Shown here one piece after another: positions 1-9,045 of a stretch of 53,282 nucleotides of DNA (the stretch's first letter is position 1; the number at the start of each line of letters is the position of its first letter). The position numbers were made by a program, and so were the translations under genes. This DNA is from Myxococcaceae bacterium (lineage in GTDB: Bacteria; Myxococcota; Myxococcia; Myxococcales; Myxococcaceae), in assembly GCA_022842905.1 (NCBI GenBank), contig JALHOS010000004.1:1-53282 (forward strand), given 5' to 3'. Under the pieces are notes generated by a model. It made no database searches. It saw nothing but the letters and a program-made list of their open reading frames with translations, and had not been told where the DNA came from.

Positions 1-3000
1 GCGACTGCTTCACGCTCGACGCCGCCTGCGCGTCGTCGCTGTACGCGGTGGCCTTGGGGTGTGAGGCGCTCGAGCGGGGCGCGCTGGACGCGGTGCTCGC
101 CGGCGGCGTGTCGCGACCGCAGGCGCTCTACACCCAGGTGGGCTTCACGCAGCTCAACGCGCTCTCGCCGACGGGTCGCTGCGCGCCGTTCGACCGCCGC
201 GCCGACGGCCTGGTGGTGGGTGAAGGCGCGGGCCTGGTGCTGCTGATGCGCCTCGAGGACGCGGAGCGGACTGGCCAGCGAATCCTCGCCGTCATTCGCG
301 GCGTCGGCCTGTCCAACGACGTCGGCGGCAGCCTGTTGTCGCCGGACTCCGAAGGCCAGCTGCGCGCCATGCGGCAAGCGTACGCGCAGGCGGGCTGGAC
401 GCCGGACGACGTGCAGCTCGTCGAGTGCCACGGCACCGGTACGCCGCGCGGTGACGCGGTGGAAGTGGAGAGCCTGGCGACGCTGTGCAGCGAAGCGAAG
501 GCGCGGCCAGCGTGGGTCATAGGCTCGGTGAAGAGCAACGTCGGCCACCTGCTGACTGCGGCGGGCGCGGCGGCGCTGGCCAAGGTGCTGGCGGCGCTCG
601 AAAACCGCGCGCTGCCACCGACGGCCAACTTCGCGGCTTCGTCGAAGAGCGCGGCGCTCGACGCGACGCCGTTCCGTGTGCTCGAGCAGGAAGAGCCCTG
701 GCGTCCTGGCCCCAGCGGGCGGCGCCGCGCGGCGGTGAGCGGCTTTGGGTTCGGCGGCATCAACGCGCACCTGCTGCTCGAGGAGTACCAGCCGGGAGCG
801 CGAGCGGAGCCCGTGAGGCAGCCCGCGCCTCCGGTCGCGGTCGCCATCGTCGGCATCGCCGCGCATGTCGGTGCCCACGCCTCACGCGGGGCCGTCGAAG
901 CCGCCGCGTTCCGGCCGCAGCGACTGGTGGGACCCCAAGGGTCCGTCGAGGCGTTCGACTTCCCGCTGGGCACCTTCCGCATTCCCCCGGCCGAGCTCGA
1001 GCAGCTCTTGCCGCAGCAGCTGCTCGCGCTGAAGGTGGCCGCGGAGGCCTGGGCGGACGCGGGGCAATCGGCGCGGGGCGCGAAGAGTCGAGCCGGCGCG
1101 GTCTTCGGCCTGTCGCTCGATCCGACGACGACGAACTTCCACTTGCGCTGGCGAAGGCTGCGGACCGACCTCCCGGCCCTCGACGCGACGCGCACGTTGG
1201 GCGCGCTCGGCGGCATCGTCACCAGCCGCATCGCCCGAGAGCTGCAGCTGGGTGGACCGAGCTTCGGCGTCGCGAGCGAAGACACGTCTGGGCTGCGCGC
1301 GCTCGAGGTCGCCGCCCGCGCGCTCGAGCGTGGTGACGTCGACGTCATGCTCGCCGGCGGTGTGGAGCTGGGGTGCGATCCACGCAGCGCGCTGGCGCTC
1401 GGGCGGCTGCGGCAGCTCAGCGCCGACGGCTCAGCCAAGCCTTTCGAAGCCGACAGCCCTGGCGCCGTCGTGGGTGAAGGCGCGGTCGCGCTCGTGCTCA
1501 AGCGCCTGGACGACGCGCGCAAGGACGGCGATCGCGTCTACGCCGTCGTCCGCGGCATCGCCGGCACCGCGGGCGAGGGGCGAGTCGAGCGTGCCCTGCA
1601 GGCAGCCCTCACCGAGGCGGCGCACACACCGCAGCGCGTCGGGCTGCTGGTCGGGCACGGGAGCGGTGCGCCCCGCGAAGACGCCGAAGAGCTTCGAGCG
1701 ACGCGAGCGGTCTTCGGCGACGGCCCCGAGCCCAGCGTCGCGCTCTGCGCCCCGTCCGCGCAGCTGGGCTCGACCGGCGCGCCGTCGAGCTTGGTGTCGA
1801 CCGCCGTCGCGGCGCTCGCGCTGCACCACCACCTCATTCCGCCGCTCCCCGAGCTCGCCTCACTCGAGCAGCCCGGCGCACTGCACACCGCGCCGACCGC
1901 TCGGGCCTGGTTCCGCAACCGCGCTGACGGCCCGAGAGTGGCGGCGGTGACGTCACTCGGCGTCGACGGCACGGCCATGGCGTGTGTGCTCGAAGGCGTC
2001 GACGACGCGCTGTCTTCCGCGCCTCCGGAGCCCACGCGGCCGAGCGCGCTCTTTCTGCTCAGTCACGACGCGGACACGCAGGCCCTGAGGGACCTGGCGC
2101 TGGGCGAGGGCTCGCTCTCGTCGCTGGCTGCCCAGTGGCACGAGCGCCGCCCGGCTGGAGCTCCGACGCGCCGCGCAGTGGTCGCGACGAGCCGAGCACA
2201 CCTGCTGGCGTCGCTGGACAAGCCGCACCGCCCCGCCGAAGCCCTGCGCGGCGAGGTCGGCTTCGTGTTCCCGGGCTCGGGCAACCACTTCGTGGGCATG
2301 GGCGTCGACCTGACGGCGGCGATCCCTCAGCTCGAGCGCAGACTCGACGCGGAGTGCCTGCAGCTGGCGGATCAGGTGATGCCGCGCTTCGTCCAGCCCT
2401 GGCGCGCAGACTGGCGAGCCGGCTGGCCAGACGCCGCCCTCGCGCAGCTCGGCGCGCTCCCTACGCGACTCATGTTGGGGCAGGTCATGCACGGGGTGGT
2501 CGTCAGCGACGCCCTGCGACTCTTCGGCGTCGAGCCCACGGCGTGGCTCGGCTACAGCCTGGGCGAGTCGGCGGCGCTCTTCGCGTCGCGGGCCTGGACG
2601 GATCGCGACCTCATGTTCGCGCGCACCATGGCGTCACCGCTCTTTCGGACCCAGCTGTGTGGGCCGAACGAGGTGCTCCGCAGCGCCTGGGGCCGCGGCG
2701 ACTGGCGCGTCGTGGTGGTGGGCAAAGACGCCGCCGCCGTACGGAGCGCGCTCGCGGGCACCGCAGCGCTCCTCATCGTCAACGCGCCTGGCGAGTGTGT
2801 CGTCGGCGGCCTGCCGGAGGACGTCGCCGCGACGCTCGAGGCGCTCGACACCGATGGAATCCCCATTGACGGGGTGCCGACGGTGCACCTGCCGGCGATG
2901 GAAGCGGTGGCCGCCGACTACCGCGCGCTGCACGTGCTGCCGAGCCACGCCATCGCCGGGCGCGTCTACAGCGCGGCGTGGGCGCGGCCGTACGAGCCTT

Positions 3001-6000
3001 CCCCCGAGCGCTGCGCGGACAGCATCGTCGACGACGCACGGCACGGCTTCGACTTCACCCGCGTCATCGAGCGGGCGTGGGAAGACGGCGTGCGGATCTT
3101 CGTGGAGCCGGGGCCCGGAGCGTCCTGCACGCGGATGATCGGCCGCATCTTGAAGGACAAGCCGCACCTGGCCGTGTGCGCGGACCAGCGGGGCACCGAC
3201 GGCTACACCGGCCTGCTCGAGGCGCTTGGGAAGCTGGCGGAGTGTGGGGTCGCCGTGTCACTCGAGCCGCTCTACGGGTGCGCCGGCGCGCAGAGCAGCT
3301 CCTCGGTCAACGTCGCGGTGCGCCGCCTGCGCGTGGGCACGCCACCACCGCCACGAGAGCCAGTGGCCGCCGAGCCTTCGTCGCAACGTCCTCTTCACGA
3401 CGCCGCTCGCTCGACGAACTCAGACAGCACGGCAGTCGAGGCGGAGGCCGCTGGCCTCGCGTCCTCGCGTGAACCATCGACGGCTCGGCTGTCGCCCGCG
3501 ACGACGCAGACGGCCGAAGCCCACGCGCTGTACCTTCGCTTCGCACAACAGTCGCACGCGCTCATGGCGCAGCTGATCGCGAAGGGGGCCGTGCCTGGTG
3601 GCGAAGGCGACGCGTCGGCGCCGCTCGGTGCTCCGTCAACTACCCAGGTCGTGGCGCCCCAGACGCTCCGCGCGGACATCGTCTTCGACCGCGAGCAGTG
3701 CCTGGCGCTGGCGCGAGGCAAGGCAGCACCGCTCCTCGGCGCGCACTTGGGCCAGGCCGACGCGTACCCCACTCGGGTCCGCCTACCCGACGAGCCGCTG
3801 ATGTTGGTGGATCGCATCGTCTCCATCGAAGGAACGAAGGGGCAGCTCGGCGCTGGGCGGGTGGTCACCGAGCACGACGTGCTGCCCAACGCCTGGTACC
3901 TGGACGGAGGCCGCGCGCCGGTCTGCATCAGCGTCGAGGCTGGACAAGCAGACCTGTTCCTCTCCGGGTATTTGGGGATCGACCTGGAGACGAAGGGCGA
4001 GCGCGTCTACCGCCTGCTCGACGCGAAGATCGTCTTCCACCGCGACCTGCCTCGGGTCGGCGAGACGATTCGCTACGACATTCGAATCGATCGCTTCATT
4101 CGCCAAGGCGACACCTGGCTCTTCTTCTTCCGCTTCGACGGGACGATCGCGGGGCAGCCGTTCATCACCATGTACGACGGCTGCGCGGGCTTCTTCAGCG
4201 CCGAGCAGCTCGCGTCGGGCAAGGGCATCGTCGCGGAGGCCGCTGCCGCGCCGGGGCCTCGGCGCCGCAACCAGGACGGGACTGAAGCAAGCGCCCTCCC
4301 CGCCCAGCCCTTCGCACCGATGACGTTGAACGAGACGCAGGTCGATGCGCTGCGCACGGGCTCGCTCGAGCGCGCGTTCGGAGCGTCGTTCGCCGGGCGC
4401 ACGCTCGCGCCGGCGCTCCGGCTGCCAAGCGGGAAGCTCAAGCTCATCGATCGAATCCTCGAGCTCGACGCGAAGGGCGGGCGCTGGGGCCTGGGCGTCG
4501 TGCACGGCGAGGCCGACGTTCACCCCGACGACTGGTACCTGACCTGTCACTTCATCGACGACCACGTCATGCCCGGCACGCTCATGTACGAGTGCTGCCT
4601 GCACGCGCTGCGGGTGCTGCTGCTGCGCATGGGCTGGCTGACGGACGACGCCGACGCCGGCGTGCACTTGGCCCCCGTGCCCGGCGTTCCAAGCCAGCTC
4701 AAGTGCCGCGGCCAGGTCATCGCCTCGACGAAGAAGGTCAGCTACCGCGTGGAGCTGCGAGAGGTCGGCGTCTGCGACGGAGAGCCGTACGTGCTGGCGA
4801 CGGCGAGCATGTACGCCGACGGCAAGCACGTGGTGGCCATGGACAACATGTCCGTGCGCGTCGTGGGGCTCGAGCTGGGGGCGCAGCCGAGCGAGCCCAA
4901 GCGAGCCTCGACGCCACCGCCCGCCTTCACGCGCGCGCAGATCCTCGCGTACGCCGAAGGGAATCCGTCGGAGGGCTTCGGCGAGCGGTACCGACCGTTC
5001 GACGCCGGCCGCCGCCTCGCGCGCCTGCCGCGCCCGCCGTTCCTCTTCTTGGATCGCGTGCAGAGCGTCGACGCGCCGCCGTGGGTGCTCAAGCCGACGG
5101 GCTGGGTGGAGGGTGCGTTCGACGTCGATCCACACGCCTGGTACTTCAAGGCCAATCGTCAGCGCAGCATGCCGTTCTCGGTGCTGCTCGAGGCGGCGCT
5201 CCAACCCTGCGGCTGGCTCGCGGCGTACGTCGGCTCGGCGCTCACCAGCGAGATCGACCTGCACTTCCGCAACCTCGACGGCGAGGCGGTGCAGCACGCC
5301 GAGGTCTTCCCGGACGCGGGCACGCTCACCACCCGCGCGCGGATGACGAAGACGAGCATGGCCGGCGGGATGATCCTCCAGGAGTTCGACCTGGAGGTGC
5401 TGCAGCGCGGCGCGCTGGTCTACTCAGGCACGACGGGCTTCGGCTTCTTCCCTTCGGAGGCGCTGGCCCAGCAGGTGGGTGTCCGCGGCGCGGCGTTGTG
5501 GAACTTCGGGAACAGCACGCCGGCGCCGCTGCGGTTCACCGGGCCGACGACGCCGGAGGACGCTGGGCGCGCGCTCCTCGAGCCCGACGCGCTGCACCTG
5601 CCTGCGCCGGTGTACGCGATGAGTGACACGCTCGAAGCGCTGAGCCTGTCCGGCGGGCCGCACGGGCTGGGCTTCGTCACCACGACCCAGCGCGTCGATC
5701 CGAACGCCTGGTACTTCCACGCGCACTTCTTCCAAGACCCGGTGCAGCCTGGCTCGCTGGGACTCGAGGCGCTGGTGCAGGCGATGAAGCTGTACGCGCT
5801 CGAGCGCTTCCCGCGCCTCGCCACGAGCCACCGCTTCCAGAGCATGCCGGTCGGCCACGCCCACCGCTGGCAGTATCGCGGGCAGGTGATTCCGGCGAAC
5901 CGGCAGGTCACCGTGCAGGCCGTCATCAAGCGCGTCGACGACGGGCCTGCGCCGTTGATCGTGGCCGATGGGCAGCTGGCGGTGGACGGGAAGCTCATCT

Positions 6001-6041
6001 ACCGCATGGTCGACTTCGGGCTGCGGCTGGTGCCGGCCTGA
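1..6041 (+). CDS. pfaC: PUFA synthase subunit, PfaC/Pfa3-type (KS-CLF-AT-DH-DH), 5' end missing
   Basis: Iterative condensing and dehydrating subunit of a polyunsaturated fatty acid synthase. The reading frame is open to the left edge, so the start lies outside the window. Domains seen: (1) ketosynthase with the nucleophilic Cys of DAACASS at codon 27-29, His of ECHGTGTP at 432 and His of KSNVGHL at 546; (2) chain-length-factor-like second KS, about 810-2030, where the Cys position is Asp (codon 1281); (3) acyltransferase-like domain, about 2250-3230, with Ser in GYSLGES at 2556; (4) a Pro/Ala/Ser-rich linker, about 3270-3660; (5) four hotdog folds arranged as two FabA-like dehydratase didomains. 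Folds 2 and 4 keep the catalytic His (CHFIDDHVMPG; AHFFQDPVQPG) and folds 1 and 3 lack it. There is no C-terminal acyltransferase; the protein ends after the fourth hotdog. The subunit carrying the ACP repeats is expected upstream, outside the window. Confidence 0.9.
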   Translation, partial: DCFTLDAACASSLYAVALGCEALERGALDAVLAGGVSRPQALYTQVGFTQLNALSPTGRCAPFDRRADGLVVGEGAGLVLLMRLEDAERTGQRILAVIRGVGLSNDVGGSLLSPDSEGQLRAMRQAYAQAGWTPDDVQLVECHGTGTPRGDAVEVESLATLCSEAKARPAWVIGSVKSNVGHLLTAAGAAALAKVLAALENRALPPTANFAASSKSAALDATPFRVLEQEEPWRPGPSGRRRAAVSGFGFGGINAHLLLEEYQPGARAEPVRQPAPPVAVAIVGIAAHVGAHASRGAVEAAAFRPQRLVGPQGSVEAFDFPLGTFRIPPAELEQLLPQQLLALKVAAEAWADAGQSARGAKSRAGAVFGLSLDPTTTNFHLRWRRLRTDLPALDATRTLGALGGIVTSRIARELQLGGPSFGVASEDTSGLRALEVAARALERGDVDVMLAGGVELGCDPRSALALGRLRQLSADGSAKPFEADSPGAVVGEGAVALVLKRLDDARKDGDRVYAVVRGIAGTAGEGRVERALQAALTEAAHTPQRVGLLVGHGSGAPREDAEELRATRAVFGDGPEPSVALCAPSAQLGSTGAPSSLVSTAVAALALHHHLIPPLPELASLEQPGALHTAPTARAWFRNRADGPRVAAVTSLGVDGTAMACVLEGVDDALSSAPPEPTRPSALFLLSHDADTQALRDLALGEGSLSSLAAQWHERRPAGAPTRRAVVATSRAHLLASLDKPHRPAEALRGEVGFVFPGSGNHFVGMGVDLTAAIPQLERRLDAECLQLADQVMPRFVQPWRADWRAGWPDAALAQLGALPTRLMLGQVMHGVVVSDALRLFGVEPTAWLGYSLGESAALFASRAWTDRDLMFARTMASPLFRTQLCGPNEVLRSAWGRGDWRVVVVGKDAAAVRSALAGTAALLIVNAPGECVVGGLPEDVAATLEALDTDGIPIDGVPTVHLPAMEAVAADYRALHVLPSHAIAGRVYSAAWARPYEPSPERCADSIVDDARHGFDFTRVIERAWEDGVRIFVEPGPGASCTRMIGRILKDKPHLAVCADQRGTDGYTGLLEALGKLAECGVAVSLEPLYGCAGAQSSSSVNVAVRRLRVGTPPPPREPVAAEPSSQRPLHDAARSTNSDSTAVEAEAAGLASSREPSTARLSPATTQTAEAHALYLRFAQQSHALMAQLIAKGAVPGGEGDASAPLGAPSTTQVVAPQTLRADIVFDREQCLALARGKAAPLLGAHLGQADAYPTRVRLPDEPLMLVDRIVSIEGTKGQLGAGRVVTEHDVLPNAWYLDGGRAPVCISVEAGQADLFLSGYLGIDLETKGERVYRLLDAKIVFHRDLPRVGETIRYDIRIDRFIRQGDTWLFFFRFDGTIAGQPFITMYDGCAGFFSAEQLASGKGIVAEAAAAPGPRRRNQDGTEASALPAQPFAPMTLNETQVDALRTGSLERAFGASFAGRTLAPALRLPSGKLKLIDRILELDAKGGRWGLGVVHGEADVHPDDWYLTCHFIDDHVMPGTLMYECCLHALRVLLLRMGWLTDDADAGVHLAPVPGVPSQLKCRGQVIASTKKVSYRVELREVGVCDGEPYVLATASMYADGKHVVAMDNMSVRVVGLELGAQPSEPKRASTPPPAFTRAQILAYAEGNPSEGFGERYRPFDAGRRLARLPRPPFLFLDRVQSVDAPPWVLKPTGWVEGAFDVDPHAWYFKANRQRSMPFSVLLEAALQPCGWLAAYVGSALTSEIDLHFRNLDGEAVQHAEVFPDAGTLTTRARMTKTSMAGGMILQEFDLEVLQRGALVYSGTTGFGFFPSEALAQQVGVRGAALWNFGNSTPAPLRFTGPTTPEDAGRALLEPDALHLPAPVYAMSDTLEALSLSGGPHGLGFVTTTQRVDPNAWYFHAHFFQDPVQPGSLGLEALVQAMKLYALERFPRLATSHRFQSMPVGHAHRWQYRGQVIPANRQVTVQAVIKRVDDGPAPLIVADGQLAVDGKLIYRMVDFGLRLVPA

Positions 6042-6071
6042 CGCGCAGCGCTGGCAGCGCCACCGAGCCCG

Positions 6072-6443
6072 TCACGCCTGCGGGCTGACCTGGCGCCGCC
6101 GAAGCGTGATAAGCCCGAACCCAACCAGCGCGAGGGCCGCGACGATGGAGCTCGCCCACGCCGTGGTCTGCCCGCAGTCCCCGCGCGTCGTCAGCCCGGA
6201 GAGCAGCAGCACCGGGTGGAACGGCAGCAACAGAAACGGCGCCAAACGCCGCGCCAGCTTCGCTTCTTTCCGCACGACCGCCTGCCAGATGAGGACGACG
6301 GCGCAGAGCAGGAACGACCCCAGCGCGATGAGGTCCGCTCGGGCCATGGCGTCGGCGGCCTCCGGCCCCGGGGAGCACGCCCAAGCGGCGCCGGGCACCC
6401 ACGCGGCGGAGCTCACGACACGCTGGACGAGTCGACCGTTCAT
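6072..6443 (-). CDS. Small membrane protein of unknown function
   Basis: A 123-residue protein that I cannot assign to a family. It shows three clear hydrophobic segments (around the LIALGSFLLCAVVLIW stretch, a Pro-containing LAPFLLLPF segment, and a C-terminal ALALVGFGLI segment before Arg-Arg-Arg) and a weaker N-terminal one, so it is probably an inner-membrane protein with 3 or 4 spans. I use the ATG at 6443. An in-frame upstream start at 6479 would overlap the 3' end of the preceding gene, which ends at 6455. It probably forms a two-gene minus-strand unit with the GreA/GreB-like gene, lying between the PUFA synthase gene and oleA. Confidence 0.6.
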   Translation of the reverse strand: MNGRLVQRVVSSAAWVPGAAWACSPGPEAADAMARADLIALGSFLLCAVVLIWQAVVRKEAKLARRLAPFLLLPFHPVLLLSGLTTRGDCGQTTAWASSIVAALALVGFGLITLRRRQVSPQA

Positions 6444-6454
6444 GACGCCCAAGC

Positions 6455-6907
6455 CTACTCCGCGAAGGTGATCGTCCACTCCGCAACCTCGCCGCGGATC
6501 ATCGTCTCCACGACGTCACCCACGCGCTTGCCGAGCATGGCGCGGCCCAGCGGCGACTGCGGCGAGACGACGTAGAACAGCCCGTCCCCGTCCGGCCCGC
6601 TGAGCTCTTCCCCCGCACCCGCCGGCGCCAGGAACAGCGTCTTGCCCGTCTCGCCGTCTTCGATCTCCACCAGCGAGCCCACGGCGATCGGCTCGCTCTT
6701 GCGGAACGGCCGCGGCTTGAACCCGGACACGGCCTCGACGGCGGCGATCGCCGCCAGCGCGCGATCTTTCGTCGCCTTGGCCAGGTTGACCGCCCGCGGA
6801 GCGCCCGACCGCGCTTCGCCCTGGGCTTCGTCGGCGAAGCGCACGGCCTGGTTCGCCGCAGTCTGAAGCTTGGTCGCCAGCTGGGTCAGCAGGAAGGTCT
6901 TGTCCAT
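6455..6907 (-). CDS. GreA/GreB-family transcription factor-like protein
   Basis: A 150-residue protein. Its C-terminal half (about 70-150) matches the FKBP-like C-terminal domain of GreA/GreB, including the hallmark VSPQSPLGRAMLGKRVGD segment. Family members bind RNA polymerase and either stimulate cleavage of backtracked transcripts or otherwise modulate elongation. The N-terminal 70 residues are helical and Ala-rich. I do not see the usual acidic fingertip motif of GreA (GDLSENAEY), so it may bind polymerase without the canonical cleavage activity; that part is inference. The start ATG at 6907 is the only reasonable one. The gene diverges from oleA, with about 170 bases between the two starts. 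Confidence 0.75.
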   Translation of the reverse strand: MDKTFLLTQLATKLQTAANQAVRFADEAQGEARSGAPRAVNLAKATKDRALAAIAAVEAVSGFKPRPFRKSEPIAVGSLVEIEDGETGKTLFLAPAGAGEELSGPDGDGLFYVVSPQSPLGRAMLGKRVGDVVETMIRGEVAEWTITFAE

Positions 6908-7074
6908 GCCTGGACGACACCACGACGTGACGAGGCGTCAACTTTCAGCGGCCCGCGCCCACGGGTGAACCACCCAAGGAGCGCAGGCCATTCCATGCGC
7001 TTTTTCGACGGCAGCGCGGCCGCACTTGCTGCTACGAGCGGCGGCCCGCCAGACCACTGGCGCCCCTTGGGTCC

Positions 7075-8121
7075 ATGCGCTGGTCCAACGTCATGCTGGA
7101 AGCCGTCGCCTCCGAGCTCCCCGACGAGCGGGTGTCGACGCGTTCGCTCGAAGCCCGACTTGGCCCGCTGTACGACGCGCTGCACCTGCAGGCTGGCCAA
7201 GTCGAAGCGCTCACCGGCATCATCGAGCGGCGCATGTGGCCCACGTCGCCGCGCCGGAGCATGGCGGACTGCGCGGCCGCCGCGGCGAAGAAGGCTCTGG
7301 ACGCGTCTGGCATCGCCGCCGACCAGCTGGGCGCCGTGCTCTACGCCGGCGTGTGCCGCGACAATTTGGAGCCCGCGACCGCCTGCGCGGTGGCCGAAGC
7401 GCTGGGCGTGGCGGGCGATGCGATCGTCGCCGACGTGTCCAACGCCTGCTTGGGCGTGCTCAACGGCATGGTCGACGTCGCCAACCGCATCGAGCTGGGG
7501 CAGATCGACGCGGGGCTGGTGGTGTCTGCCGAGAGCAGCCGGGAGATCGTCGACGCCACCATCACCCGGCTCAACGCCGAGCCCACCCACGAGCGCTTTC
7601 GCCTGGGCCTGGCCACGCTGACCGGCGGCAGCGGCGCGACGGCCGTGGTGCTGACCCGCGCAGGCTTCGGGGACTCGGAGCACCGGCTGGTGGGCGGCGT
7701 GGCGCTGGCGGAGCCCAAGCACCACCGCATTTGCCGCTGGGGCCCGACGCAGGGCCTGCTCGGCGAGACGGTCAACGTCATGGACACCGACGCCTCCCAG
7801 GTGCTCGAGCACGGCGTGGCGCTGGGAGCGCGCACGTGGGAACGCTTCCTCACCGAGCTGGGCTGGCGCGGCAGCGACGTGGACCGCGTCATCTGCCACC
7901 AGGTGGGCGCGGGGCACCGCACCGAGGTGCTCGCCACCATCGGCGTCGACGAGTCGAAGGACTTCTCGACCTTCCAGACGCTGGGGAACATGGGCACCGC
8001 GTCGGTCCCCGTCACGCTCGCGCACGCGCAGGCGCAGGGCTTCATTCGCGCGGGCCAGCGCGTGGGGCTGCTCGGCATCGGCTCGGGCCTCAACTGCCTC
8101 ATGCTCGGCGTCCACTGGTGA
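7075..8121 (+). CDS. oleA: OleA, acyl-CoA head-to-head condensing enzyme
   Basis: A 348-residue thiolase-superfamily enzyme that condenses two fatty acyl-CoAs into a 2-alkyl-3-ketoacid, the first step of long-chain olefin synthesis. Catalytic positions are visible: nucleophile Cys125 in SNACLG, His275 in ICHQVG, Asn305 in GNMGTAS, and Glu99 in the DNLEPAT segment (the OleA-specific Glu that acts across the dimer). The N-terminus aligns with known OleA proteins from its first residues, which supports the ATG at 7075. It is the first gene of oleABCD, with 3 bases before oleB. The roughly 170-base upstream gap should hold the operon promoter, but I see no convincing -35/-10 pair there. Confidence 0.93.
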   Translation: MRWSNVMLEAVASELPDERVSTRSLEARLGPLYDALHLQAGQVEALTGIIERRMWPTSPRRSMADCAAAAAKKALDASGIAADQLGAVLYAGVCRDNLEPATACAVAEALGVAGDAIVADVSNACLGVLNGMVDVANRIELGQIDAGLVVSAESSREIVDATITRLNAEPTHERFRLGLATLTGGSGATAVVLTRAGFGDSEHRLVGGVALAEPKHHRICRWGPTQGLLGETVNVMDTDASQVLEHGVALGARTWERFLTELGWRGSDVDRVICHQVGAGHRTEVLATIGVDESKDFSTFQTLGNMGTASVPVTLAHAQAQGFIRAGQRVGLLGIGSGLNCLMLGVHW

Positions 8122-8124
8122 GCC

Positions 8125-9045
8125 ATGACCTTCGACGTCACCCCGTTTCGTGAGGAGTACCCCTGGCAGGGCAAGTACCTGGACGTCGGCGGCGGCGTGC
8201 GCATGCACTACCTCGACGAAGGCCAGGGTGACGTGCTGGTCATGCTCCACGGCAACCCGACCTGGAGCTTCTTCTGGCGGCACCTCGTCAAGGCCTTCTC
8301 CGGGAAGTACCGCGTCATCGTCCCGGATCACGTCGGGTGTGGGCTGTCCGACAAGCCCGGGGACGCGGCGTATTCGTACCGGCTCGATCGCCGCGTGGAC
8401 GACGTGGAGAAGCTGCTCGCGCACCTCGGCATCTCCGACAAGGTGACGCTCGTCCTCCACGACTGGGGCGGGATGATCGGCATGGCGTACGCGTCGCGAA
8501 AGCCAGAGCGCATCGCCCGGCTGGTGGTGCTGAACACCGCGGGCTTCGGGCTGCCTGAAGGCCGAACGCTGCCGTGGCAGATCGGCCTCGTCCGCTACGC
8601 GCCGTTCTTCCCGGTGCCGGTGCGCGGCTTCAACGCGTTCTCGCGCGGCGCGCTCTTGACGTGCAGCACGAAGCCGGAGCGGCTGACACCCACGATTCGC
8701 GCGGCATACCTGGCGCCTTACGACAGCTGGGCCCACCGCATCGCCGTGCAGCGCTTCGTCGAGGACATTCCACTGAAGGCGGGGGACCCGAGCTGGGCGA
8801 CGGTGAAGGCCGTGGCCGACGGGCTGGGCCGCTTCGACGCGACGCCCACGCTCATCTGCTGGGGCGAGCAGGACTTCGTGTTCGACGACGCGTTCCTCTC
8901 GGAGTGGCGGCGCCGCCTGCCGAAGGCCGAAGTGCACACCTTCCCGGACGCCGGGCACTACGTGCTCGAGGACGCGCACGAGCGCATCGCCCCGCTGGTC
9001 CAACGTTTCCTGGACGACCACCCGCTGACTGGAGCGCGCGCGTGA
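8125..9045 (+). CDS. oleB: OleB, beta-lactone decarboxylase (alpha/beta hydrolase)
   Basis: A 306-residue haloalkane-dehalogenase-like alpha/beta hydrolase that releases CO2 from the cis-beta-lactone made by OleC to give the final cis-olefin. Visible features are HGNPTWSFFW (oxyanion region, about 42-51), nucleophile Asp113 in LHDWGG, an acidic residue at about Asp250 in GEQD, and His278 in DAGHYV. The length matches stand-alone OleB; it is not fused to OleC as in some Actinobacteria. It starts 3 bases after oleA, and its TGA overlaps the GTG of oleC (GTGA), so translation is probably coupled. Confidence 0.93.
   Translation: MTFDVTPFREEYPWQGKYLDVGGGVRMHYLDEGQGDVLVMLHGNPTWSFFWRHLVKAFSGKYRVIVPDHVGCGLSDKPGDAAYSYRLDRRVDDVEKLLAHLGISDKVTLVLHDWGGMIGMAYASRKPERIARLVVLNTAGFGLPEGRTLPWQIGLVRYAPFFPVPVRGFNAFSRGALLTCSTKPERLTPTIRAAYLAPYDSWAHRIAVQRFVEDIPLKAGDPSWATVKAVADGLGRFDATPTLICWGEQDFVFDDAFLSEWRRRLPKAEVHTFPDAGHYVLEDAHERIAPLVQRFLDDHPLTGARA

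Noticed and set aside
3783-5297. 504-codon minus-strand ORF inside the dehydratase region of the PUFA synthase gene
   Set aside because: It is antisense to well-conserved FabA-like hotdog motifs and has no recognisable domain of its own.
6886-9021. 711-codon minus-strand ORF opposite oleA and oleB
   Set aside because: It has shadow composition (Arg/His/Val-rich) and no family motif; oleA and oleB on the plus strand have intact catalytic residues.
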